Assembly (NCBI GenBank): GCA_005800795.1
Contig: SYEN01000167.1
Span: 1 to 6,858 of the forward strand
DNA length: 6,858 nt
From: Burkholderiales bacterium
GTDB taxonomy: Bacteria > Pseudomonadota > Gammaproteobacteria > Burkholderiales > SG8-41
Reading direction: 5' to 3'
Numbering within the stretch: position 1 is the first letter of the stretch; every line of letters begins with the position of its first letter. This document shows positions 1 to 6,600 of the stretch, one piece after another. Position numbers and translations under genes: made by a program. Below the pieces are notes generated by a model that had not been told where the DNA came from, searched no databases, and saw only the letters and a program-made list of their open reading frames with translations.

Positions 1-1
1 G

Positions 2-343
2 GTGTCGAACCACGGCGGTCGCGCTTTTGACAGCGCCATCGCCACCATCGATGTGCTGCCGGAAATTGTCGAGGCGGTGGGCGACCGCTGCACTGTGATA
101 CTTGACAGCGGCGTTCGCCGCGGCAGCGACATCGTCAAAGCCATCGCGCTGGGCGCCAAAATGGTTTTGGTGGGCAGAGCCACGCTTTATGGTACCGCCT
201 GTGGCGGACAGGCCGGCGCCGCACGGGCGATCAAAATACTGTCGGAAGAAATGGAGCGCAGCTTCGGCTACGTGGGCGTGCGGCGGGTTTCAGAGATTGG
301 GCCTCAAATTTTTGCACGCAGCAACGCAGGTATTGGCAGGTGA
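2..343 (+). CDS. FMN-dependent alpha-hydroxy-acid oxidase/dehydrogenase, C-terminal part (5' truncated by window edge)
   Basis: Members of this family oxidise a 2-hydroxy acid to a 2-oxo acid with FMN (glycolate oxidase, L-lactate dehydrogenase LldD, mandelate dehydrogenase). The reading frame is open from base 2, and the first codon (GTG) is an internal Val, not a start. The visible end begins with VSNHGGR, the family's active-site block: its His is the catalytic base and its Arg binds the substrate carboxylate. Then come LDSGVRRGSDIVKAIALGA and VLVGR, the FMN-phosphate-binding part of the TIM barrel, followed by LYGTACGGQAG and a C-terminal helix ending VGVRRVSEIG. About 113 residues are present of a family length near 360-390, so roughly two thirds lie outside. 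After the barrel Gly-Arg there is Ala where Pro is more usual. The stop at 341-343 lies 4 nt before the next gene's ATG, so the two are surely cotranscribed. The family is certain; the substrate cannot be told from this fragment. Confidence 0.93.
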   Translation: MSNHGGRAFDSAIATIDVLPEIVEAVGDRCTVILDSGVRRGSDIVKAIALGAKMVLVGRATLYGTACGGQAGAARAIKILSEEMERSFGYVGVRRVSEIGPQIFARSNAGIGR

Positions 344-347
344 CCTC

Positions 348-1082
348 ATGACCCCTCTAGAAATCGCAGCCCGCATTGACCTTACGGCCGCGTTGCGCAG
401 CGCCTCGCGCCTGGGCCTGGGCGAAGGCATTTGCAATCACTTCAGTCTGGCATTACCCGGCGCCCCGGGTCATTTTCTGATCAACCCGCAGGGTTTGCAC
501 TGGTCGGAAATCACACCTGCGGATCTGGTGGTGGTGGATGCACAGGGGCGCAAAGTGTCGGGCAAACACTCGGTTGAACCTACGGCGTTTTTCATACACA
601 GCGCGATCCACCGCGGGCGTGCCACTGCCGCATGTGTGATGCATACGCACATGCCGCACGCCACAGCACTGACGGTGATTCACGGTGGACGGCTGGAATG
701 GGCCAGCCAGAATGCGCTCAAGTTCTACGACCGTTGCGCCTATGACGAACAATACAACGGTCTTGCGCTCGACGAAGCTGAAGGCGAGCGCATGTGCGCG
801 TGCATGAAGGACGCCGACGTGCTGTTTCTCGGTAACCACGGCGTACTCGTTTGCGGCCCCACGGTGCACGCCACTTTTGACGATCTCTATTACCTCGAAC
901 GGGTCTGCATGCTGCAAGTGCTGGCGATGAGCACCGGCAAGCCGCTACGGCAGGTGTCAGAAACCGTGGCCGAAAAAACCGGCCGTCAGATGAACGAGGA
1001 AAGCGCACAGGCCCAATTACACCTCGCGGCGTTAAAGCGACTGCTGGATCGCGATGAGCCGGGCTGGTCGAGGATGGACTAA
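348..1082 (+). CDS. Class II aldolase/adducin family protein (Zn-dependent aldolase or decarboxylase-like)
   Basis: This is a complete 244-residue cytoplasmic protein of the class II aldolase/adducin fold, whose members (fuculose-1-P aldolase, ribulose-5-P epimerase, sugar-acid aldolases and decarboxylases) use a divalent metal held by three His. Visible features are the N-terminal GEGICNHFS block (about residues 25-33), FLINPQGLHWSEIT (43-56), the likely catalytic Glu77 in KHSVEPTAFF, the metal pair His99/His101 in VMHTHMPHATALT, and the third ligand His164 in FLGNHGVLVCG. All expected metal ligands are present. The ATG at 348 is preferred over in-frame codons inside the upstream gene because an AGGTGA ribosome site (338-343) overlaps the upstream stop, 7 nt from the ATG to the AGG core. 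It follows the alpha-hydroxy-acid oxidase by 4 nt and ends 9 nt short of the convergent ThDP gene. The GICNHFS/NPQGLHWSEI signature fits a subgroup often found in acid catabolic clusters, but the substrate is unknown. Confidence 0.93.
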   Translation: MTPLEIAARIDLTAALRSASRLGLGEGICNHFSLALPGAPGHFLINPQGLHWSEITPADLVVVDAQGRKVSGKHSVEPTAFFIHSAIHRGRATAACVMHTHMPHATALTVIHGGRLEWASQNALKFYDRCAYDEQYNGLALDEAEGERMCACMKDADVLFLGNHGVLVCGPTVHATFDDLYYLERVCMLQVLAMSTGKPLRQVSETVAEKTGRQMNEESAQAQLHLAALKRLLDRDEPGWSRMD

Positions 1083-1103
1083 ACGCGCGTTCTACACGTC
1101 CAT
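1074..1103. other. Convergent gene junction with nested inverted repeats; weak candidate bidirectional terminator
   Basis: The two convergent genes end 9 nt apart. The junction holds the perfect 10-bp palindrome AACGCGCGTT (1082-1091), which includes the last base of the + strand stop codon. Around it are ATGGAC (1074-1079) and GTCCAT (1098-1103). The outer arms are the codons Met-Asp near the C-termini of both proteins, so the outer symmetry may be coincidence. There is no T run on either side, so it is not a standard intrinsic terminator. Confidence 0.2.
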
Positions 1104-2746
1104 GCCGAAGTGCAGACGCCGGTAAGGAATGCTGATCACGTTGCGCGAGATGCGCAGGTCAATCACCATCGGCCCGCTGCCTTTCAGGAAAGCGTCGATC
1201 GCACTGCTGAATTCATCCAGCGTTCGAGCGGTGCGGCCTTCGCAACCGAAGTTACGGCCCAGGCCCGCGAAATCCGGCGAACGCACAAAAGATAATTGCG
1301 GATCGCGCTCATGGGCGCGAAGCTTGTGAAATTCCGCGCCGTAGGCCTCATCATTGACCACCACGTAGAGGAATTTCAGGCCCAGCCGCGCCACGGTATC
1401 GAGTTCCTGAATACTCTGCAGCGCGCTGCCGTCGCCCTCCACGCACACCATGGGGCCGGGCGCACCGACGGCCGCACCGACCGCCGTGGATAGCGCCTGC
1501 CCGATACAGCCGAACGCGGTGCAAAAAATCTGCAAGCCGCGCCGCCGTTTCATCAACATCACGCGGAACGAACACGCGTGCGCGTTGCCCGATGACACCA
1601 GATTGAACTCCGGCGGCAGTTTTTCGTCGAGCAGTGAAATGGCCTCGCGTGGGTCGACCGTGCCTTCTTCGATTTCGTACTCCGCCGGATCGCGCCCCGC
1701 GCCGGCGAGAATTCGGCGCACTTCCGCGGTGTGATAGCCGCGGTTCGTGCCTTCCTTGCCGAGGATTTCCAGCAGTTCCTGCATGGAAGCGGCGGCATCG
1801 CCCTGCACATAACAATGCGCGCCCTGCGCGTTGCCCATCATCTTGTGCGGCTCGATGTCGATATGCACGAAGCTTGCATTGGGGTAGGCGCTGCCACCGG
1901 CAATGGTGTGCGTGGAGACGCGCGCACCCACGGCGATCACACAATCGGCCTCGTCAAACAGCTGCAGCACTTCGCGCGCGGCAAAGAGACCCGACACGCC
2001 GACGTAATACTCCGAATCGGCGAGTGTGCCCTTGGCCACCAGCGTGGTGGCGATGAGTCCGCCGATACGCTGCGCCAATTGTTTGGCTGCCGCCATGGCT
2101 TCCGGCGTCATCGCGCCGCGCCCCAACAACACAACCGGTTTTTTGGCCTTGGCAATGATATCGGCAGCCGCACGCACGCGGTCCAGCGCCGGGCGGATCG
2201 ACTGTTGGCCGGAGAACATCGCAGTTGACGGTTGGTAATCATCGCCGTCGGCGTCGCACTCCTTGTTTTGCAAATCGATGGGGCAGCAGAGCACGATGGG
2301 CCGCGATTCGCGCCGTGCTCGATAAAAAGCATCACGTACCGCGTCTTCGGCGTACGCCGGATTTTGAATTTCGATGTAACCGCATTCAGCGGCTTCAATC
2401 AGCTTGTCCTGATTCAGATACTGCACGGTAGTTTCGTTGTTGGCCGGCGTCTTGCTGGTGTAGACCACCAGCGGCGTGCGCGAACGCGAGGCCACCAGCA
2501 GCGACGTGGTCATGCGCGCCAACCCCGGCCCTGGGTGGAACTTGCGACGCCAATTTTACCGGTGGCCATGGCGTAGCCTTCCGCCATGGTGACGGCGCAA
2601 CCTTCGTCGCGCACATCGACAATTTTCAATTGCGGATACTTCGACATGGCCGCCCACCACGTCATCTGCCCGTCGCCCAGCAAACCAAACAAGCTGGTTG
2701 TGCCTTCCTTGATGAAGGCGTTGGCCATTGCGTCATAGACTTTCAT
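1092..2746 (-). pseudogene. Thiamine-diphosphate-dependent enzyme, acetolactate-synthase-like large subunit family, with a one-base frameshift
   Basis: Restoring one base gives a 551-residue protein, the normal length for ALS-like ThDP enzymes (acetolactate synthase, glyoxylate carboligase, 2-oxo-acid decarboxylases). The start ATG (2744-2746) is followed by MKVYDAMANAF and has an AGGGG ribosome site about 7 nt upstream. The domain order is: N-terminal pyrimidine-binding domain with catalytic Glu48 in VDVRDEGCAVTMAEGYA; a central domain (about residues 185-330) with the Rossmann-like VVLLGRGA and CVIAVGARV strands; and a C-terminal domain with AFGCIGQALSTAVGAAVG, GDG at about 438-440, then 24 residues to Asn-Asp (465-466) in VVVNDEAYG, the ThDP/metal motif. 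Near + strand 2524-2531 the frame breaks. The ORF reads TQGRGWRA and stops after 78 codons, while TQGPGLARM continues in the next frame, so one C (minus strand) is missing. No His matching benzoylformate decarboxylase's active-site His is seen after the Glu block. It lies downstream of, and on the same strand as, the receptor genes. Substrate unknown; the break may be a sequencing error. Confidence 0.88.
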
Positions 2747-2775
2747 GAGTTTCCCCTGATTGGGTGTGTTTGCGG

Positions 2776-2795
2776 GAATAACCTGAAGGTTATTC
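2776..2795. promoter_or_regulatory. 20-bp perfect palindrome, candidate operator in the ThDP gene leader
   Basis: Two 9-bp arms, GAATAACCT and AGGTTATTC, are exact reverse complements separated by GA. The centre is about 40 nt upstream of the ThDP gene's ATG. This size and position fit the operator of a dimeric repressor such as a GntR, TetR or MarR protein. It could also fold as a leader hairpin, but it has no following T run on the minus strand (the next bases are CCGCAAAC). No regulator gene lies in the window, so the binding protein is unknown. Confidence 0.45.
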
Positions 2796-2805
2796 GTTTG
2801 ATCCG

Positions 2806-2816
2806 GTACATAGTAC
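2806..2816. promoter_or_regulatory. Inverted repeat GTAC-ATA-GTAC, possible GntR-like half-site pair or promoter element
   Basis: The 11-bp element GTACATAGTAC is a perfect inverted repeat around ATA, with an adjacent run of A (2817-2821). On the minus strand it reads TTTTTGTACTATGTACC, which includes a TACTAT hexamer that could act as a -10 box. It starts 10 bp from the 20-bp palindrome, and the GTxxnnnxxAC style of symmetry resembles GntR-family operators. This is a pattern match only. Confidence 0.3.
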
Positions 2817-2825
2817 AAAAATTTT

Positions 2826-2835
2826 GGGATATCCC
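2826..2835. promoter_or_regulatory. Perfect 10-bp palindrome GGGATATCCC
   Basis: This is the third symmetrical element within 60 bp upstream of the ThDP gene. On its own a 10-bp palindrome is weak evidence. Its clustering with the other two makes a complex control region plausible. Confidence 0.2.
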
Positions 2836-3171
2836 GTGCCGAAAAACAGTTGCAAGGACGCCATGGTGTGCGAGCCAAGCGCGGCGGGGCCGGGCACCTC
2901 GGTGCGAAGGGTCATGCCCAACGTGCGGGTTTCGCGCGCGTACCCACGTGTGTCGTCGTTAAGCCGAGTGTCCGCTGCGTTTTCCGGTAGGGAAGCCGTC
3001 AATAACGTAGCCGTTGAAACGGCCAGCGCTAGGCGCCTTTCGCGGTCGCGCCGGTTGATATCGATCATTCTAAGGACCGCAGCAACAGCAGGCTGCGATG
3101 AGCTGGCTGTCAAAAGAATCACAAGCAACAAATCATCATAAGTATTTGATTTATTTGAATAATTTGTAAAA

Positions 3172-3185
3172 ACTCACGACTGAGT
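3172..3185 (-). terminator. Weak candidate terminator at the end of the di-haem gene
   Basis: On the minus strand, ACTCA-GTCG-TGAGT is a 5-bp stem with a 4-nt loop followed by TTTT, overlapping the last base of the di-haem protein's TGA stop. The stem is short and only partly GC, and the T run is short, so it may at most slow polymerase. If it works, the ThDP gene would need its own promoter in the gap that follows. Confidence 0.22.
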
Positions 3186-4548
3186 CAATAGTCACTGCGT
3201 GCGCCCGGCGCCGCAGGCTTTGACGCCACAGGTGCCGCCGACGGCTGCGTACTGATGTCGATCCCGCCTCGCCTGGGGTTGTAGCCATCGGTGAGCGTGA
3301 ACAGGAACGCCACGATGTCGTCGATCTCTTCGTCGTTCAACTGCGGACGCTGCTTGGGGCGGCGCTGATAGGGCGGCGTGTCGACGTCGACGTTGGCGTG
3401 ATACGCCGCGGGCAAGTCGTTGAATTTTTTGCCTTGGGCGTACCAGCGCTCCGGGTGCGTGTCGCGCGTGGCATAGAACGCCACGGTATCGCGCAGGCTG
3501 TCGAACAGACCGTTATGCATGTACGGTGCAGTGATGGTGATATTGCGCAGCGTGGGCGTCTTGAACAGGCCGCAGGCCGCCGGATCGGTGATTTTTGGTG
3601 TCGGCGCTTCCGCGCCGGGCTTCAGGCCTTCCACCGGCACGCGCTCGCACAGCCCCAGATCGACAAAAGCGCCATCAGCGGCGTTCTTCGGAATGCGCAT
3701 ACTGCGCGCGACTCCCAGTGCGCGATAACTGAAATCGGTAAACAGGGATTTTTTCGGATCGCGCGAGTCGGTATCGACGATGTGGCACTGCGCGCAATTG
3801 CCTTTCTGGCGGATGGTGAAGAGGCTCAGCCCGCGCTGTTCCTGCTCGGTAAATTTCGCCTCGCCGCGCATTACGTAATCGAACTTCGAAGTAAAAGGCT
3901 GAAACACGCTGGTGCGTTCAAACGCGGCAATTGATGCCGCCACCGCGTCCAGTGCCGCATCGGCATTGCCGAAGATTTTGTCGCCCCATTCCTTGCGGAA
4001 CTCGGCGGCGTACGGCGCCTTCGCCACCTTGGCGATCAGCGCAGGCGCGTTGGGGTTGTTCATTTCCAGCGGGTTAAAAAACGGCTGCTTCGCCTGTTCT
4101 TCCAGCGTGTCTGCGCGGCCATCCCAGAACAGCCCGCCCGCCGGCACCGGCTTGCCGTCGCTTTGAATGCTACCAAACTTGGGGACGTGTTCCAGATACA
4201 TCGTGGTGGGCGCATCGCGCGTGCCAAAGGCATCTGGACGGCTGCCCTGCGCCACACCAATCAGCGTGCTGTTGTTGCCGGTAAAGGCTCGCCGCGGATC
4301 GTGGCACGAAGCGCAAGCGGTGCCGCCGGGTTCCGACAGCGTGGGATCAAAAAAAGGCGAAGGCCGAGGCGCTCGCGCGGGGTGAGTTTGGATTGATCGA
4401 TGTAGCCAGCCAGTGACAGGATAAACTCATCGTTGGTTTGCACCGGCTGAGCGTGTGGTGCGGGTGCGAACATCAAAAAAAACGTGCCCGCCAGCAAAGG
4501 CACAACCAGCGTGAGTCCAGCCAGGTGTCGGAGTAAGTTTTGTATCAT
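3185..4548 (-). pseudogene. Di-haem cytochrome c peroxidase / MauG-family protein, with a one-base frameshift
   Basis: Restoring one base gives a 454-residue exported protein. The start ATG (4546-4548) begins a signal peptide: MIQNLLRHLAG, a hydrophobic stretch (about residues 11-28), then APAPHAQP with likely cleavage near residue 33. The mature part has the family hallmarks: LGLRLFFDPTLSEPGGTA, the first haem site CASCH (79-83), GGLFWDGRADTLEEQ (about 138-152), FFNPLEMNN, the second haem site CAQCH (252-256), and FKTPTLRNI with PYMHNG, whose Met344 is the likely axial or near-haem Met. The tail (about 430-454) is rich in Pro, Ala and Ser. Such proteins reduce peroxide or perform oxidative chemistry in the periplasm using c-type electron donors. 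The break is at + strand 4349-4355: seven A where eight are needed to read Leu-Phe-Phe-Asp. Without repair translation stops after 95 codons, before any haem site. It starts 23 nt after the upstream receptor gene ends, with no clear ribosome site, so cotranscription is likely. Confidence 0.9.
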
Positions 4549-4571
4549 AGGGGCCAATGTGCGATCAGCGT

Positions 4572-5549
4572 TTATTGCGGCTTGATGCCGATTTCCGGCA
4601 GCAGTTTGCGGTACAGCTCGTATTCGGATTTTATCAACGCGGCGAAGGATTCCGGCGTGGTGTCCACCGCCGGCACGCCACCCTGACGCGCGAAGCGTTC
4701 TGCCGTGTCGGGCCGCTTCAAAATGGTCACAATATCGGCATGCAGCTTGTTGATGATGGGGCGCGGCACGCGCGCGGGCGCCGCGATGCCAAACGGTGTT
4801 TCCACCACGGCGTCTGGCAGGCCTGCCTCGACCACGGTCGGCAGATCGGGAAAGCCGCTGGTGCGCGCCTTGGTGGTGACCGCCAGCGCGCGCACGCGCG
4901 GTTCGCGCATCATGGGTGTTACCGCCGGCGCGACGAACACCACGAAATGCAGACGGCCGGCAAACATTTCCGTCCACGCATCGCCTATATTCTTGAACGG
5001 TACATGCACCGCCTTGAAGCCCGCGGCCTTGGCAAAAATTTCCGCCGACAGGTGCGCCGCCGTGCCGGTACCCACAGATGCGTAGTTAAGCTGACCCGCC
5101 CGCGGTTTGGCGTAGGCAACCAATTCCTGCACGGTTTTTGCGGGCACCGTTGACGAAATCATTACCACGCTGGGGATCAATGCCAGCAGCGCGATGGGCG
5201 AAAAATCCGTCGCCGGGTTGTACGGCTGCTTCGCATACAGCAGCGGCACCACCATCATCGAACTGGAGGCTGTGCCGATGGTGTAACCGTCCGGGTTGGC
5301 GCCCGCCAGCGTTTGCATCGCGATCAAACCGCCCGCACCGGTGCGGTTGTCAGCGACAACTTGTTGCTTGTACAGGTCCGTCAGCGCCACTGCGACAATG
5401 CGTCCAAAGTAATCCGCACCGGTGCCTGGCGACGACGAAATGATGAGGCGTATCGGCCGCTCGGGGTAGGCGCCTGCCGAAGCCGCATGAGCGGCGAAAG
5501 GCGCAAGAGGCAGCGCGGCGGCCGCCACGGCCAGCAGGATTTGCTTCAT
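4572..5549 (-). CDS. Tripartite tricarboxylate transporter (TctC/Bug-type) periplasmic substrate-binding protein, copy 1
   Basis: This is a complete 325-residue secreted solute receptor of the TctC/Bug family, which binds carboxylates in the periplasm and hands them to a TctA-TctB permease or signals ligand presence. The signal peptide is MKQILLAVAAAALPLAPFAA with an AHA-A cleavage region near residue 23. The mature protein starts with YPERPIRLIISSSPGTGADYF, the family's first strand and ligand-binding loop, then VVADNRTGAGGLIAMQTLAGA and NPDGYTIG, with GQLNYASVGTGTAAHLSAE and HVPFKN in the second lobe and RVRALAVTT before the C-terminal domain. SSSPGTGAD replaces the more usual PFPPGGGTD seen in copy 2, suggesting a different ligand. 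The ATG (5547-5549) has an excellent AAAGGAAG ribosome site 2 nt upstream. No permease genes are visible. It sits 68 nt after copy 2 and 23 nt before the di-haem gene. Confidence 0.95.
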   Translation of the reverse strand: MKQILLAVAAAALPLAPFAAHAASAGAYPERPIRLIISSSPGTGADYFGRIVAVALTDLYKQQVVADNRTGAGGLIAMQTLAGANPDGYTIGTASSSMMVVPLLYAKQPYNPATDFSPIALLALIPSVVMISSTVPAKTVQELVAYAKPRAGQLNYASVGTGTAAHLSAEIFAKAAGFKAVHVPFKNIGDAWTEMFAGRLHFVVFVAPAVTPMMREPRVRALAVTTKARTSGFPDLPTVVEAGLPDAVVETPFGIAAPARVPRPIINKLHADIVTILKRPDTAERFARQGGVPAVDTTPESFAALIKSEYELYRKLLPEIGIKPQ

Positions 5550-5576
5550 GACTTCCTTTCGCCAATATACAAAAAG

Positions 5577-5588
5577 TGTTTTAAAACA
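5577..5588. promoter_or_regulatory. 12-bp AT-rich palindrome TGTTTTAAAACA upstream of receptor copy 1
   Basis: A perfect 12-bp palindrome lies in the 68-nt spacer between the two receptor genes, about 28 nt upstream of copy 1's start codon and just downstream of a candidate -10 box. It could be an operator for copy 1, or simply AT-rich promoter DNA. Confidence 0.25.
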
Positions 5589-5592
5589 AATA

Positions 5593-5621
5593 CTTATAAC
5601 ATCTTCGTCATTGGGTGCTAA
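5593..5621 (-). promoter_or_regulatory. Candidate sigma70 promoter for receptor copy 1 and downstream genes
   Basis: On the minus strand TTAGCA (5616-5621; 4 of 6 match TTGACA) is followed after exactly 17 nt by TATAAG (5593-5598; 5 of 6 match TATAAT). The -35 box overlaps the stop codon of receptor copy 2. Transcription would begin near 5586 and leave a leader of about 37 nt containing the good ribosome site of copy 1. This would let copy 1 and the di-haem gene be transcribed apart from copy 2. It is a consensus match by eye only. Confidence 0.3.
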
Positions 5622-6580
5622 TTCAATGCGGTCATGCCGGCCGCCTTGACGATTTTTGCCGCCGTCGCCATTTCGCTGCGCAAATAGGCCGCGAATTCTT
5701 CCGGCGTGTTGCCCACCAGGATCGCGCCCTGATTGGTCAGCCGCTCTTTGATATCCGGAAGACTGAGGATGCGTGCGATTTCGGCATGCAGTTTGGTGAT
5801 GCTGGTTCTGGGCGTGGCCGCAGGCGCCAGTATGCCGTACCAGTTCGACAGTGCATATCCCGGCACGCCGGCTTCAGCGATGGTCGGCACCTCGGGCAGT
5901 TGGGCGAAGCGCTGAGCGGTGGTCACACCCAACGCACGCACTTTGCCCGCACGCACGTACTGCGTGACTTGCAGGGCATTCATAAAATAAATGGGAATCT
6001 GTCCGGCGAAAAGATCAATCGCCGCCGGGCCCGCACCCTTGTACGGAATGTGATTCATGCGTACGCCCGACAGCAGCTTGAACAATTCGGCAGCCAGATG
6101 CGGCGGCGAGCCGTTGCCGGAACTGCCGTAGTTGATTTCGCCGGGCCGCGCTTTCAAAAAAGCGGTGAACTCTTTCACCGAGCGCGGCGGAAACGACGGG
6201 TGCACCGACAGCACCAGCGGTCCCTCGGCCAGCAGGCTGACCGGCGCGAAATCCTTCGCCGTATCGAACGGCAGTTTCGGATAGATACTCGGGTTAACCG
6301 CAAAACCGCTGGGGATCAGCAAGGTGGTGTGACCGTCGGGCGGTGCTTTCGCCACGTACGCCGAACCGATGGTGCCGTTGGCGCCGCTGCGGTTTTCGAC
6401 AATCACCGGCACTTGCCAGGCTTCGTTCAGTTTTTGCGCGAGCGCGCGCGCGAAAATGTCGGTGCCGCCGCCGGGCGGGAACGGGACGACGATGCGCATG
6501 GGGCCGGCGGGGTAGGTTTGTGCAGTTGCCAGGCTTGATAACAACGACAGCAGTGACAGCAAAAATTTAACGTGGCGCAT
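5618..6580 (-). CDS. Tripartite tricarboxylate transporter (TctC/Bug-type) periplasmic substrate-binding protein, copy 2
   Basis: This is a complete 320-residue solute receptor of the same family as its neighbour but clearly divergent from it. The signal peptide MRHVKFLLSLLSLLSSLATA ends with a typical ATA-Q cleavage site at residues 20/21. The mature protein begins QTYPAGPMRIVVPFPPGGGTD, the textbook TctC start with its Gly-rich ligand loop, then VIVENRSGANGTIGS, PPDGHTTLL, GEINYGSSGNGSPPHLAAE, HIPYKGAGPAAIDLFAGQI and KVRALGVTT. The frame stays open upstream to 6733, but ATG 6578-6580 is chosen because it starts the signal peptide; the upstream codons only translate the palindromic repeats. 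The ribosome site is weak (GGTGG about 10 nt upstream). It lies 152 nt after the enolase-superfamily gene on the same strand. No TctA/TctB partner is visible, as is common for orphan Bug receptors. Ligand unknown. Confidence 0.94.
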   Translation of the reverse strand: MRHVKFLLSLLSLLSSLATAQTYPAGPMRIVVPFPPGGGTDIFARALAQKLNEAWQVPVIVENRSGANGTIGSAYVAKAPPDGHTTLLIPSGFAVNPSIYPKLPFDTAKDFAPVSLLAEGPLVLSVHPSFPPRSVKEFTAFLKARPGEINYGSSGNGSPPHLAAELFKLLSGVRMNHIPYKGAGPAAIDLFAGQIPIYFMNALQVTQYVRAGKVRALGVTTAQRFAQLPEVPTIAEAGVPGYALSNWYGILAPAATPRTSITKLHAEIARILSLPDIKERLTNQGAILVGNTPEEFAAYLRSEMATAAKIVKAAGMTALN

Positions 6581-6600
6581 GGCACTGAAACCACCAAAAC

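Larger units (their letters stand above)
2747..3184. other. 438-nt gap between the ThDP and di-haem genes; leader palindromes plus possible degraded coding sequence
   Basis: No convincing gene is seen. The right end (about 3120-3180) is strongly AT-rich. The middle (about 2850-3060) is GC-rich like the coding regions and stays open on both strands for about 105-113 codons. Both long frames would need TTG starts without a ribosome site, and neither resembles a complete known protein. Part of the minus frame reads MTLRTEVPGPAALGSH (near 2875-2922), which faintly recalls the N-terminus of class III aminotransferases, but the match ends at once. The left end (2776-2835) holds three palindromes upstream of the ThDP gene, listed separately. 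The gap probably contains that gene's promoter. Confidence 0.4.

Noticed and set aside
102..347. Upstream in-frame extension of the class II aldolase gene
   Set aside because: It overlaps the well-supported alpha-hydroxy-acid oxidase in another frame, and the extension translates to low-complexity Trp/Arg/Ala-rich sequence. ATG 348 has a good ribosome site.
2747..2878. 44-codon N-terminal extension of the ThDP gene
   Set aside because: The family N-terminus begins at MKVYDAMANAF with AGGGG before it. The extension has no homology and would include the palindromic leader.
3398..3934. 178-codon + strand open frame
   Set aside because: Antisense to the di-haem gene's conserved haem and MauG motifs, with no domain of its own.
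4549..4977. N-terminal extension of the di-haem protein over the receptor gene
   Set aside because: It is an overlapping frame inside receptor copy 1. A signal peptide starts at the ATG at 4546-4548.
4557..5153. 198-codon open frame on the + strand
   Set aside because: Antisense to receptor copy 1, with biased composition and no motif.
5615..6538. 307-codon open frame on the + strand
   Set aside because: It lies entirely antisense to receptor copy 2, which has full family motifs and a signal peptide. The antisense translation is Arg/His-rich with no recognisable domain, typical of a GC-rich shadow frame.
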